Notes: generated by a model not told the origin, from the sequence alone. A DNA stretch of 64,000 nt from Candidatus Saccharimonadota bacterium (GCA_024699125.1 JAILQE010000012.1:62001-126000), one strand, 5' to 3'. Positions 25,072-35,640 are shown, counted from the stretch's first letter. Made by a program: numbers and translations.

Positions 25072-28000
25072 CTACGGTTTGTCTGCGATATCGGTGAAGT
25101 AACCCGGATTATCTACGCCGCCGTCGATATGAGCGAATTGGATGCTGTCGCCATGACCAGACCAAGTTGTGCCTGCGCCACCTACGATTGCGCTTTGTCT
25201 TCTAAACATGAAGGTGGATTTAGTGACGTTGGTTGTCACGAATTTGTCACTAGCGTAGATCGTCACAAGATTTTGTGTGGCGCCCGTTTCTTCGTGACCG
25301 CGGAACATCTCAGTCATATTTTCAACCTTCGAGGTATCAAATGAGCTTATGTCGATGACTCTCGCACCAGTGTCATGGAACATATTATTCATATCTTTAA
25401 CGTTTGCGGTGTTTAACATCGATAAATCAATCACTTCAAGCGATTTTGTACCAAAGAACATATTGCTCATATCTTCAACCCGGCTTGTGTCCATATTGCC
25501 AAGGCTGATTGATTCTAGTTTTTCACAAGAAGCGAACATATAACTCACGTTCGTAAATGCGGTTTCCTCGAATTGGGTATAATCAAATTCTCTTAGGCTG
25601 TAAAAGCCTCTGAATAGATCTGAAGAGTCCTCATTCAAGGATACTTTCTCTGCTAGGGTATACCAATACGCTGTACTATCGCTACTATCATCGTACCATG
25701 CGTAAATTGGCAAATTGGAATCGGTAGACGAAATAGTTCTAATTCTATTGCTATCCAGGTTTGGCATAGAACTTGCACGCACAATGTGCTTAACGGCGCG
25801 GTTTGGATGCGACGACTCGGAGCCGGCGTTTGAGAGGCGTTTAATCGTAGCGTTGACATTTTTACCAATATCGAATTTAGCGATCGATTCTACCCATTCG
25901 GCATAGAGGGTAATCTCGCCATCATTAATAACATTGATTACCGATTCGCCATCATCAAAGTGTCTACCAGTACCATCGGCTTTAGTATTCCAACCAGTCT
26001 GGACATAGTGTTCTCTAGCAAACCCAGATTGATTCAAGTTTACGCGCTCGCCATAATTCACACTCATCGATGCCGTTGTGCCAGTCACGCCGGCGCCGTT
26101 TTTGTCAAAGATAATAGTATACGGTGTAATGCCCCACTCGGCATAGAGATTTAATGAACCAAAGGCGTCCACAATAGTTTGACCATTATCATAATGTTCA
26201 CCACTGCCATCCGGCTCTGTATTCCAACCGCCAAAGGAATATCCCTCACCCCTAAAGAATTGGTTTGTATTTAGGGTAATTGTGCCGGCAGCCTGATTCT
26301 GGACTGGCATTTCACCAGTCGCTCTATCGTCGTTTTTGTGATATGTGATAATAATCCTGTTTTTATCGGTAAAGTAGCCTGGGTTATCCGGACCGCCATC
26401 GATATGAGCACGGGCGTGGTTGATGAATTGGCCACTGAATCTCGTTCCAAGCCCACCAACGAGTTTGCCACATTGATAGAACATGAGTTGCGAGTTGCCG
26501 ACCGAGCTTGTTACAAATTTATCAGAAACGTAAATTGTTTCGAGGTTAGGATTATAAGCGAACGTATATTGCATACCCGTAACATTGCTCGTATCAAAGC
26601 TGCTTAGGTCTAGTTTTTTCACATTCGTTAGGCCAAGGAAGGTATGGTTCAGATTTGTTACGTTGCTCGTATCAAAGTTGGTTACGTTGAGACTTGTTAT
26701 AGTATTACAGTTATAGAACATACCACCGATACTGTTGGCTGCACTTGTTACGAATCCAGATACATCAAGTTCGGTAACGCTCTTACATCCCCTAAACATC
26801 TCTTCAAACGACGTGACACCCGCAGTATTAAAACCACTCACATCAATCGTGGCAAGTTTTTCGCAGTTTTTGAACATGGCATTCATCTTTGTGGCGCTGT
26901 TTGTAATAAAGCCTGAGACGTCAAGAGTCGTTAAATTCTTCATGTCAGTAAACATGCTATGGAAATCTGTAACGTTGGCCGTATTAAACCCTGTAACATC
27001 CAATGTTTCTACGAGCACCCCGGCGAACATATTCGACATATCCGTTACGTCTTTAGTTTCAAAACTTGTTATATCTAGCGTAGATAGCGACTTACATCCT
27101 GCAAACATACTACGCATGTCGGTCACGCCGTCAGTATCGAAATTGCTAAGATCAATGGATTGAAGCGAGCTATTACCCCAGAACATACCGGCCATGTTTA
27201 CTGCTTTTGATGTATCGAATTCTTCAATATCGGCATCTTCTAGCGCCCCGAGCTGTGAGAACATATACTCAGAGTGTTCTGGGAGATATACGGTTTCGGC
27301 CTCGCTCCACCAGCTGATCGTGCCGGTTTCCTCATCGAACCAAATATAGATTGGCAAGTTTGAATTGCTTGCTGATACTTTATTCCATTTGCCATTCTTT
27401 ATTTCGTCACTTGGCTCAACTTGTGATCGTTTGAAATGTTTGATAGTGTTATTGCCATGGCTGTAAGTATCTCCAGAGTTTCCAACAAGTGCCTTCATAT
27501 ATTTGTTGATACCAGAGTTGGCGCTATGGTTCATTAGTATTGCGGTAGATTCAAGCCATTCGGCGTAGAGCGTAACCTCGCCATCTGTATCTAGATTGAT
27601 GACGTTTTCTTGGTCGCCATAGTGTTCACCAGAGCCGTCTGCTTCAGTGTTCCAACCTTGGAATATATAACTTTGTCTTGTAAATGTACTGGCCGGAAGA
27701 TCAAAGTGTTCGCCATAAATTTTACTGATGCTCTCCATGCTACCCTGTGCATCGTCAGCGTTTTTATCAAAGATCACCGTGTATGGGCTCTCACCCCATT
27801 GAGCATAGAGTTTCAGGAAACCATTCTTCGTGACTATTTGTTCGTCATCATAGTGGTCGCCAGAGCCATCTGTTTCTGTATTCCAGCCACCAAATTTATA
27901 TCCGGTCTTTTCATACTGGTTTGCATTCAGTTTCACGCCTTCACCGACTACAACACCGAGCTGGTCTTCCATTGTGCCGGTGGCTTCGTTGTCATTTGGA

Positions 28001-31000
28001 TAGTAAAATACATTGAGTTTAGTTTTATCCGTGAAGTAGCCCGGATTGCTTGGGCCGCCGTCTATGTGTGCATAGCTTTTATCCATGTGATCGGATGACC
28101 ACTTAGTGCCCATGCCGCCAACAATTTGGCTTGCCCAGTAGAACATCCCGCCATGTCCGGTGCCTGGATTCGTTTCATCCATATTAGCGTTTTCAACCGT
28201 AAAGGCGTCTGTGGCGTAAATAGTCGTTAGGCTCTTGGCATCCCTAAACATCTGAGTCATATCCGTAACGTTAGCTGTGTTAAACGTGGTCAAATCGAGC
28301 ACCTTAACCCCAGACGTAGAAAACATGCCGCTCATATCTGTTACATTCGTAGTGACAAAGTTTGCGCCAAAGGTTATGGTCTCTGCTTTTGCTTCTTGGA
28401 ACATCCCGCTCATTGAAACGACATTGGAAGTATTGAATGAGCTAAGGTCTAAACTGGACACTTCGGTTCTGCAGAACATTCTCGCCATATTTTTTGCGCT
28501 GGTCGTCACGAACCCGCTTCCGAGATTAAGCGAAGTTAGCTGATGTGCACCTTCAAACATACTGCTGAAGTCTTCTACTTTAGTAGGCGTGAATGTGCTC
28601 AAATCAAGTTCCTCGATCTTACTCCAGAAGAACATGTTCGACATATTTGTCACTTCTTGGGCTTTAAAGTTAGGACCGAACGTGATGCGTTTTACGCCAC
28701 TGCTCCTAAACATGTTTGCCATATTCTTAGTGTTCGTAGTATCAAACATGCTTAAATCAAGCTCTTCTACTGGAAGCCCACTAAATAGACTCCCCATCGA
28801 ACCAACCTTACTCGTATCGAAATTTGGCCCAAACGTAATTGATGCAAGAGATGAATCGCCGGCGAACAAGTTAGCCATGTTCGTTAGGCTCGGCGTGCTA
28901 AACTTACTAAAGTCTACGACCTCAAGTTTATTGCAATATTCAAACATGCCTTGCATATTTGACAAGATCGGTAGGTTCGCGCTCGTACCAAAGTCGACGG
29001 AAATAAGATTATATGAGCTTCCGAACATCCTCGTAGCTGCCGTGAGTTCAGGAGCATCGAAGTTTGCAAACTTAATATATTTGCTCTTAGAGCCGATAAA
29101 CATTTGGTATGCGGTTTTTACCTTTGCGAAACTGAAGTTTGTGAGGTCCAGTGTTTCCATTTCTGGATTATCGCCCACGCCACTGAATGTTTCGTAAAAG
29201 GTCGTGACGTTTTCGGTATCAAATGAAGCGGTACTAAATTTAGCTACATTAACTCCTTTAAACATATAGGACATATCTTGGACTTTACTCGTGTCAAAGC
29301 CAGTTAAGTCTAGATATTCAACTTTGCTGTCGCCAGTAAACATGCCACTCATGTTGACCGTGTCGCCAGTATTAATATTTGCAACATCTATTACGGTAGC
29401 ATTGGCGAATCCGCTAAACATACTTTTTGCGTTCACGTTCATTGTCGGAACAGAGTCTTCGGTCCACCAATAAATCGTAGTAGTGTCTTTGTCATACCAA
29501 GTATAGATTGGATCTACTGAGTCTGAAACCGAAATAATATTGTCGTCCGTCAAATTGGCTTGCGCTGGGGTGCCGTTAAAGCGCCTTACGGCCGTTACGT
29601 CTTCTAGGGTATGTCCCTCTTCTTCCACTAGCTGGGTGAATTTCGCCTTAACGAAAGAACCAGTCTCAAATGTTGCGTCGGTTTCGCGCCATTTTCCGTA
29701 AAGATGGACTTCGCCGCTGTTTGCGTTTAGGTTTCTAACCGTGGCCTTGTCTTCGTATTCGACGCCAGTGCCATCTGCGTTGGTGGTCCAACCGAGTAGC
29801 TTGTGTTTCCACCAAGTATAGGCGCTTGGGCTAAGCTGAGTATCCACATCGTAAGTCACCACCTGAGGCGACATAACGTTTGGATTATCGACGTTATCGC
29901 TATTAGCATGGAATACGATAGTATATTGGGTTGGGTTCCACTTTGCATAGAGCGTTACGGTTGCATTAGCTTCAGTGGTGAGGTTATTAACTTGCTGTCC
30001 ATCCGTATAGTCTTGGCCTAGGCCGTCGGCTTGACTGTTCCATCCGCCAAATGTGTAACCAGCGCGCTCATAGATATTTACAGTAAGATTAGCTGCTGTA
30101 TCATAGTGCATCTCTAAGTTCGCCATTTCACCAGTAGCTTCGACAGCGTTTTTATCAAATGCGATTTCGTAGGTATTGGCGCGCCATTCGGCGTAAAGGT
30201 TTACGGTGCCGTCGATATCAAGATTAATTACGCGTTGTTGATCGTCGTAATGATCGCCAGTGCCGTTTGCTTCGGTATTCCAACCCATAAATGTATAGCC
30301 AGTACGAGCAAAGCCATTTGCCAGCAAGTTTTCTGGCACGCCGTAGGCAATTTCTTGGCTTGCCATCGTGCCGGTAGCCTCGTTGCTGTTTTTATCATAA
30401 ATCACCGTATATGGCGTAACTGCCCATTGCGCATAAAGCGTTACCGTGCCCTGCTCGGCTAAGTTCGTAACCATCGAACCATTATTATATTTATCACCAG
30501 AGCCATCAGCTCTTGTGTTCCAGCTGTCAAACGCAGAGCCAAGCACACCAAACATATTAAGTGGCAAAGCTTTAGTTTCGCCGTAGACCATTGGGAAGTT
30601 GTCCATCGTACCAATGAGATTCGCATGGTTACCATCTAAGATAATTTCATAAGTATTGGCTTCCCATTGAGCAAAGAGCGTACTTTCACCTTCGGTCCTG
30701 AGGTTTTCAACTTCTTCGCCATCCGTATAGGCGCTGCCAGAACCGTCCGCGGCTGTGTTCCAGCTTACAAAGTGATGACCGGTTTTGGTAAATGCGTTGG
30801 CGGTGAGATTTGTGGCTTGGTCGTAGGTGAGGGTTTGGCTATTCATCGTGCCAGCACCAGTATTGCCATCAAAGATTACGTTATAAGTATTTGGCGTGTA
30901 GTGAGCTTCGAATTCGAGGTTTTGCCTGGTGTGCTGTGCCACGGTAACTGCTAGGTTTTCATCGCCAGTAAGGCCAGTGCCAGACCAGCCCTTAAACTGG

Positions 31001-32553
31001 TAGCCGAGTTTGGTCGGGTTAACAAGCGTGAACGCTTCGGTTTCTTTAGTAAACTCAGTGCGGTTAGCTGTGGCCGTAGTGCCGCCGTTCAAGTTATAGG
31101 TGATTGTATATACGGTAGACGAAACTGGTTCCCATACGGCGACGAAATTTTTGTTGTCCATCGAACCTGCGTTTGGCAAAGTAACGGTATTAGAGATTGT
31201 TCCGCCATCATTCCAACCAACAAAGATTTCGGTAGCGTCACCGTCGCCATCGCGCCTTGTCTCAGGATTTCTAAGAGTAAATGATGCCGTCTCGATATTG
31301 TAGGAAGTTGGGTTATACATCAATACCAACTCTTCTGGCGTAATGTTGTCATAAGTGATGCGATAATTTACTGGCGTGTAGTTTGCAGTATATTCACGAT
31401 TGCCGGTGCTACCGGTGGCAATCACTATATTTTTGGTTAGCTCAGTTAAATCGGTGCCAGCCCAGCCAGTAAATTCATAATGCTCTTTGGTTGGCTCGAT
31501 CAAAGTAATGCTGTCATTAACTGTATAACTTGTAGCGTTGCTAGTTGCCGTAGTGCCACCATTTAGATCATAAGAAATCGTGTAATTATCTACGGTGAAA
31601 ACTGCTTTGATTTTGGCATCGTCTGTGATTGGCGTGGCCGGGTTAAATGGATTGCCGTTTTCGTCTTGCCAGCCAGCAAAAGTGTAGCCGGCCTTTTGCG
31701 GAGTTACAAGGCTCAAGGTGCCGCCATAATTTACGACGGATTTTGTCTCTATGCCATTAACTTCGCTAGTTACATATAGCAAATCTTTGAGGTTGATTTC
31801 GTTTGCAATTTCAAATGTAAAGTTTGCGCTCACAGCGTTTGTGACTGTCATCGTGGCAAGCGTACCGAGTACGGCAAGCATGATGGCTTTGGTTTTGATA
31901 TCTAATTTAGTTTTATAAAGACCGCAAATTATCAATACCACACCGATGATAGCAGCCGTAATAAATAATGGATTGGCACTGGCACCTGATTTTTCGGCAG
32001 TGTTTGCGCCAGTATCCGGGACAACCGTGTCATCATTGGTATTTGGAACCACGATTTCTTCATCGTCTTCGACTGGTTCTTCGGCGATCTCTTCATAGTC
32101 TAGTAAAAATTTGACATCAAAATTTTGGATGCGAGCTTCTGGATCTGGAATATTATTTACGTAAGTAACCGTAACGTCGAGTTTTAGATTGCCGCCGGCC
32201 ACAACTTCTTCACCAGCGTGGCTTGCGTAGCTATAGGCAAGATATGGATTGGAATTATCATCCGTGATGGCGGAGATTTTGAAGTTTTTGTCTGTGGTGT
32301 TTTGCAAAGTGACCGCATAAGTAATGCTGCCGTTCACCTGGTAGAACGTAGCGCTGGAATTAATTTTAGTATCCTCAAAGCTGTTAATCGTAGCATCCAC
32401 ACCACCGGTTTTATTGGTGATGGTGGCGTCAGAAATCTTGAACGGACTCGAGGCGGCCGTCACATTTAGCGCAATCCAGGCAAACGCAAAAATCACTAAG
32501 CCTAACGGCATAGCTATCCGGCTAAATAAGCTTAGCCTGCGTCTACCTCGCAT
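25072..32553 (-). CDS. Giant InlB/BspA-type repeat surface protein (2493 residues)
   Basis: A putative adhesin. The start MRGRRRLSLF at 32551-32553 has GGAG 8 nt upstream and leads into a signal-like segment (residues 9-34). Residues about 35-170 form one domain. Then VPDTG (about 179), a hydrophobic segment (about 195-213) and KTK look like an internal cell-wall sorting signal, followed by a second signal-like segment (about 222-245). From 265 to 965 there are nine InlB B-type (Listeria-Bacteroides, Flg_new) repeats with xGWNTxADGSG and LYAxW marks. Next come DUF285/BspA-type repeats (FDTSNVTDMSxMFxG), then two more rounds of two B-repeats plus a DUF285 block, each closing with HIDGG-x-x-NPGYFTD. 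No C-terminal anchor is seen. It is probably exported and held by the N-terminal segments. Confidence 0.9.
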   Translation of the reverse strand: MRGRRRLSLFSRIAMPLGLVIFAFAWIALNVTAASSPFKISDATITNKTGGVDATINSFEDTKINSSATFYQVNGSITYAVTLQNTTDKNFKISAITDDNSNPYLAYSYASHAGEEVVAGGNLKLDVTVTYVNNIPDPEARIQNFDVKFLLDYEEIAEEPVEDDEEIVVPNTNDDTVVPDTGANTAEKSGASANPLFITAAIIGVVLIICGLYKTKLDIKTKAIMLAVLGTLATMTVTNAVSANFTFEIANEINLKDLLYVTSEVNGIETKSVVNYGGTLSLVTPQKAGYTFAGWQDENGNPFNPATPITDDAKIKAVFTVDNYTISYDLNGGTTATSNATSYTVNDSITLIEPTKEHYEFTGWAGTDLTELTKNIVIATGSTGNREYTANYTPVNYRITYDNITPEELVLMYNPTSYNIETASFTLRNPETRRDGDGDATEIFVGWNDGGTISNTVTLPNAGSMDNKNFVAVWEPVSSTVYTITYNLNGGTTATANRTEFTKETEAFTLVNPTKLGYQFKGWSGTGLTGDENLAVTVAQHTRQNLEFEAHYTPNTYNVIFDGNTGAGTMNSQTLTYDQATNLTANAFTKTGHHFVSWNTAADGSGSAYTDGEEVENLRTEGESTLFAQWEANTYEIILDGNHANLIGTMDNFPMVYGETKALPLNMFGVLGSAFDSWNTRADGSGDKYNNGSMVTNLAEQGTVTLYAQWAVTPYTVIYDKNSNEATGTMASQEIAYGVPENLLANGFARTGYTFMGWNTEANGTGDHYDDQQRVINLDIDGTVNLYAEWRANTYEIAFDKNAVEATGEMANLEMHYDTAANLTVNIYERAGYTFGGWNSQADGLGQDYTDGQQVNNLTTEANATVTLYAKWNPTQYTIVFHANSDNVDNPNVMSPQVVTYDVDTQLSPSAYTWWKHKLLGWTTNADGTGVEYEDKATVRNLNANSGEVHLYGKWRETDATFETGSFVKAKFTQLVEEEGHTLEDVTAVRRFNGTPAQANLTDDNIISVSDSVDPIYTWYDKDTTTIYWWTEDSVPTMNVNAKSMFSGFANATVIDVANINTGDTVNMSGMFTGDSKVEYLDLTGFDTSKVQDMSYMFKGVNVAKFSTASFDTENVTTFYETFSGVGDNPEMETLDLTNFSFAKVKTAYQMFIGSKSKYIKFANFDAPELTAATRMFGSSYNLISVDFGTSANLPILSNMQGMFEYCNKLEVVDFSKFSTPSLTNMANLFAGDSSLASITFGPNFDTSKVGSMGSLFSGLPVEELDLSMFDTTNTKNMANMFRSSGVKRITFGPNFKAQEVTNMSNMFFWSKIEELDLSTFTPTKVEDFSSMFEGAHQLTSLNLGSGFVTTSAKNMARMFCRTEVSSLDLSSFNTSNVVSMSGMFQEAKAETITFGANFVTTNVTDMSGMFSTSGVKVLDLTTFNTANVTDMTQMFRDAKSLTTIYATDAFTVENANMDETNPGTGHGGMFYWASQIVGGMGTKWSSDHMDKSYAHIDGGPSNPGYFTDKTKLNVFYYPNDNEATGTMEDQLGVVVGEGVKLNANQYEKTGYKFGGWNTETDGSGDHYDDEQIVTKNGFLKLYAQWGESPYTVIFDKNADDAQGSMESISKIYGEHFDLPASTFTRQSYIFQGWNTEADGSGEHYGDQENVINLDTDGEVTLYAEWLESTAILMNHSANSGINKYMKALVGNSGDTYSHGNNTIKHFKRSQVEPSDEIKNGKWNKVSASNSNLPIYIWFDEETGTISWWSEAETVYLPEHSEYMFSQLGALEDADIEEFDTSKAVNMAGMFWGNSSLQSIDLSNFDTDGVTDMRSMFAGCKSLSTLDITSFETKDVTDMSNMFAGVLVETLDVTGFNTANVTDFHSMFTDMKNLTTLDVSGFITNSATKMNAMFKNCEKLATIDVSGFNTAGVTSFEEMFRGCKSVTELDVSGFVTSAANSIGGMFYNCNTITSLNVTNFDTSNVTNLNHTFLGLTNVKKLDLSSFDTSNVTGMQYTFAYNPNLETIYVSDKFVTSSVGNSQLMFYQCGKLVGGLGTRFSGQFINHARAHIDGGPDNPGYFTDKNRIIITYHKNDDRATGEMPVQNQAAGTITLNTNQFFRGEGYSFGGWNTEPDGSGEHYDNGQTIVDAFGSLNLYAEWGITPYTIIFDKNGAGVTGTTASMSVNYGERVNLNQSGFAREHYVQTGWNTKADGTGRHFDDGESVINVINDGEITLYAEWVESIAKFDIGKNVNATIKRLSNAGSESSHPNRAVKHIVRASSMPNLDSNRIRTISSTDSNLPIYAWYDDSSDSTAYWYTLAEKVSLNEDSSDLFRGFYSLREFDYTQFEETAFTNVSYMFASCEKLESISLGNMDTSRVEDMSNMFFGTKSLEVIDLSMLNTANVKDMNNMFHDTGARVIDISSFDTSKVENMTEMFRGHEETGATQNLVTIYASDKFVTTNVTKSTFMFRRQSAIVGGAGTTWSGHGDSIQFAHIDGGVDNPGYFTDIADKP

Positions 32554-32606
32554 AGCGCACACTCCACTCATGCTTTAATTTTAGTACAAGCATAATGAAA
32601 TGTCTA

Positions 32607-32730
32607 CATAAAAAATCATAATAATTACTTTTAGAAGACATCTTCTATTACACTATTTTAGTCAGTTATAATTAGTGGTTATATAAGAGGTTTCTTTTAG
32701 TCTTCTAAAAGTAGTTTTATGATTTTTATG
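32607..32730. repeat. Large inverted repeat upstream of the giant adhesin
   Basis: Arms at 32607-32639 and 32700-32730 are inverted copies of about 31-33 bp with only a few differences (core ACTTTTAGAAGAC / GTCTTCTAAAAGT). The 60 bp between them are very AT-rich and contain TATAAT-like boxes, including GTTATAAT near 32670. The element fills most of the 199 bp between divergent genes. It may be an operator or an invertible promoter; no recombinase gene is in the window. Confidence 0.7.
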
Positions 32731-32740
32731 AATAGCATTT

Positions 32741-32746
32741 TATAAT
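32741..32746 (+). promoter_or_regulatory. Leaderless -10 box, histidine phosphatase
   Basis: TATAAT ends 6 bp before the ATG at 32753, with no ribosome-binding site between. Confidence 0.6.
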
Positions 32747-32752
32747 GTTTAT

Positions 32753-33262
32753 ATGAAAATTATTTTGGTGAGACATGGGGAGACGGATTGGAATTTGGAA
32801 AGCCGCCTGATGGGGCAGACTGATATTCCACTGAATAAACACGGTATCGAACAGGCTCACACTTTAAAAGACAGTCTTGCGGGTGTTGAATTTGACTGTT
32901 GTTTTTCTTCGCCACTACTTAGAGCTAAGGAAACTGCTGATATAATTCGCGAAGATCGAAACTGCGATGTTGTTTGCGATGATTTATTGATGGAGCGTTT
33001 TGGCGGCAAGTTCGAAGGACAGGTTCTTGATAGTTGGGCTGAAGTCACAAAGGACGAAACCGCTGAGACTTCGGATCAACTCCTGGACCGCGCACGAAAT
33101 TTTTTCGAAAAACTCAAAAAGACAAAGTGCAACGCCGTTTTAGTCGTTACTCATAATGGTATCCTCAAAAATCTACGCCACGTAATCAAAGGCAATACTG
33201 GCCCACTCGATTATCATTCTGATAGTTTCAAAAACTGCGAATTCGAAGTCTACGAGATTTAA
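32753..33262 (+). CDS. Histidine phosphatase (phosphoglycerate mutase-like)
   Basis: This 169-residue protein has the histidine phosphatase fold signature VRHGETDWN (catalytic His8), SSPLLRAKETADII, the acidic MERFGGKFEG and the second catalytic His in VVTHNGIL near 139 (Asn in place of the usual Gly). It is shorter than glycolytic phosphoglycerate mutases, so a general phosphatase (cobC/GpmB-like) is more likely. The 3' end overlaps that of leuS by 4 nt on the opposite strand. It is divergent from the giant adhesin across the inverted repeat. Confidence 0.9.
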   Translation: MKIILVRHGETDWNLESRLMGQTDIPLNKHGIEQAHTLKDSLAGVEFDCCFSSPLLRAKETADIIREDRNCDVVCDDLLMERFGGKFEGQVLDSWAEVTKDETAETSDQLLDRARNFFEKLKKTKCNAVLVVTHNGILKNLRHVIKGNTGPLDYHSDSFKNCEFEVYEI

Positions 33263-35640
33263 GCAACAATATTTACAAGTTTAGCTTTTTTGACAAAGAT
33301 TACTTTCTTTGGTTCGCCGGAAACGAATTTCTTTACTTTTTCGTTTTCAAGAGCGAGGGATTTGATCTTTTCTTCGTCTTCAATGTCTTCGGCTGGCACG
33401 CTGAGTTTGGCGCGGAGTTTGCCGTTCACTTGGACAACGATTTCGACGGTGTCAGAAACTAAGTGTTTATCATCCCAAGTTGGCCATTCGTCGTCGGCGC
33501 CAAGTTTTTCGAGCATTTCAGAGGCAAGATGTGGGGCAAATGGCTTCAAGAGTTTGGCGAGGGCGACAAGGTCGTCGTTTGACACGCCAACTTTGTAAAG
33601 CTCGTTCACGTATTCCATCAATGCAGCGACAGCCGTATTGAAGTTGCAGCGATAAATGTCTTCGGTAACCTTTTTGATCGTCTTGTGGCGAGCTTGTGCG
33701 GTCTGCACAGGTTCAGCTTTTTTAGCGTCGGCAAAGCAGAGGCTCCAGCATCGGTTGAGGAAGCGATAAACGCCACCCACCGAGCGTGGATCCCAAGCAG
33801 CATCGAGCTCGACTGGGCCAATAAACATTTCGTAAGTACGAAGCGTATCGGCGCCATAGCCATCATTGATCACATCAAGCGGATCGATCACGTTGCCTTT
33901 GCTCTTAGACATCTTTTTACCATCCGGTGCGTTGATGTAGCCATGATAAATCAATTTCTTGATTGGTTCGCGGAATGGCAAGAAACCTTGGTCGGCAAAG
34001 AATTTGCACCAGAAGCGAACGTAGAGCAAGTGAGCCACAGCGTGGTCGGCACCTACGTATACATCAACTGGTTCCCAGTACTTAATTGCTTCTGGATTCC
34101 AGGCGTAGTTATCATCATGTGGTGAAGCATAGCGCCACAAGTACCAGCTCGAGCAGGCGTAGCCATCAAGCGTATCGGTTTCGCGGGTCATTTCTTCGCC
34201 ATCGATTGTGACTTTGAGCCAGTCTTTGCATTTGGCAAGGGCGGAGCGGCCAGTGTTGTCTGGTTTGTAATCCTCAACTTCTGGGATCATCACTGGAAGT
34301 TGATCTTCTGGAATGGCATGTGGGTTGCCATCTTTGTCGTATGCAATTGGAATTGGACAGCCCCAGTAGCGCTGGCGAGAAATCAACCAGTCACGCATCT
34401 TGTAGGTGGTTTTTGGTGAGCCAATACCGCGTTCGCCGAGCCATGCATTGATTTGTTCGCGGGCATCTTCGGATGCGGTGCCGCTAAATTGGCCAGAGTT
34501 TACCAGTACGCCTTCGCCGTGATAGCAGGCACTATCGTCGTCGGAATTCTCTGGTTTTTCAATAACTTTTTTAACTTTGAGATCAAATTTTTGAGCAAAA
34601 TCGAAGTCGCGTTCATCGTGAGCTGGCACGGCCATCACGGCGCCTTCGCCGTAACCCATCAATACATAGTCAGCTACCCAAATTGGCATTTCTTCGCCGG
34701 TTAATGGGTTAATCGCATAAGCACCGGTAAATACGCCGGTCTTTTCTTTGTTTTCTTGGCGTTCGATTTCAGATTTTTTAATCGCGTTCTTGCAGTATTC
34801 AGCAACTTTTTCGCGAGTATTATCGTTTACAAGTTCAGAAATCATTGGATGTTCTGGAGCGAGCACGATAAAGGTCGCGCCAAAAATCGTATCCACGCGA
34901 GTGGTGAAAACTTTGATTTCCTGCTGAGTGTCTTTGACGGCAAAATTGACGATTGAGCCTTTAGAGCGACCAATCCAGTTCTTTTGCATGGTCTTGATTT
35001 TTTCTGGCCAATCAAGGGCGTCTACTTCGTCGAGCAATTCATCGGCATATTCAGTGATCTTAAAGAACCACTGTTTCATTTTCTTTTTCTCGACTTCGTG
35101 ACCACAGCGCCAGCAGCAACCGTTTTCTACTTGCTCGTTTGCTAGCACGGTTTGATCAACCGGGCACCACCATTGATAAGATTCTTTTTGATACGCCAAA
35201 CCCTTTTTGAAGAGTTGCAAGAAGCACCACTGGGTCCATTTGTAGTAGGCTGGATCCGAGGTGTTGATTTCACGATCCCAATCGATTGCATAGCCAAGAC
35301 GTTTGGCTTGCTTGCGGAAGTTGTCGATATTAACTTTGGTGGCACTTTGTGGTGAGGTGCCAGTTTTGATAGCGTAGTTTTCGGCTGGCAGACCAAATGT
35401 ATCGTAGCCGAATGGGCGCATTACATTTAGTCTTTGCTGCGCATAAAAACGTGACAACACATCCACGATGGTGAAGTTGCGCACGTGGCCGACATGAAGG
35501 CCTGCACCAGATGGGTATGGGAACATCTCGGCGAGGAACATTTTCGGCGCGTCAGATTTTTCAGTTGCTTTGAATGGCTTCTCGCTTTCCCAGCGGGCTT
35601 GCCACTTTTCTTCAATTTTGATTGGGTCGTATCTTTCCAT
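33259..35640 (-). CDS. leuS: Leucyl-tRNA synthetase
   Basis: This enzyme charges tRNA-Leu. The 793-residue protein has the HIGH-type motif (PYPSGAGLHVGHVRNF, residues 41-56), the CP1 editing domain, a zinc-like Cys cluster (GCCWRCGHE), the QRYWGCPIPI block and KMSKS (GKKMSKSKGNVIDPLD near 578), and ends with the usual anticodon-binding and C-terminal domains. The size is normal. A TGG-TATAAT box at 35647-35652 lies 6 bp from the ATG with no ribosome-binding site, so the mRNA should be leaderless. Confidence 0.98.
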   Translation of the reverse strand: MERYDPIKIEEKWQARWESEKPFKATEKSDAPKMFLAEMFPYPSGAGLHVGHVRNFTIVDVLSRFYAQQRLNVMRPFGYDTFGLPAENYAIKTGTSPQSATKVNIDNFRKQAKRLGYAIDWDREINTSDPAYYKWTQWCFLQLFKKGLAYQKESYQWWCPVDQTVLANEQVENGCCWRCGHEVEKKKMKQWFFKITEYADELLDEVDALDWPEKIKTMQKNWIGRSKGSIVNFAVKDTQQEIKVFTTRVDTIFGATFIVLAPEHPMISELVNDNTREKVAEYCKNAIKKSEIERQENKEKTGVFTGAYAINPLTGEEMPIWVADYVLMGYGEGAVMAVPAHDERDFDFAQKFDLKVKKVIEKPENSDDDSACYHGEGVLVNSGQFSGTASEDAREQINAWLGERGIGSPKTTYKMRDWLISRQRYWGCPIPIAYDKDGNPHAIPEDQLPVMIPEVEDYKPDNTGRSALAKCKDWLKVTIDGEEMTRETDTLDGYACSSWYLWRYASPHDDNYAWNPEAIKYWEPVDVYVGADHAVAHLLYVRFWCKFFADQGFLPFREPIKKLIYHGYINAPDGKKMSKSKGNVIDPLDVINDGYGADTLRTYEMFIGPVELDAAWDPRSVGGVYRFLNRCWSLCFADAKKAEPVQTAQARHKTIKKVTEDIYRCNFNTAVAALMEYVNELYKVGVSNDDLVALAKLLKPFAPHLASEMLEKLGADDEWPTWDDKHLVSDTVEIVVQVNGKLRAKLSVPAEDIEDEEKIKSLALENEKVKKFVSGEPKKVIFVKKAKLVNIVA

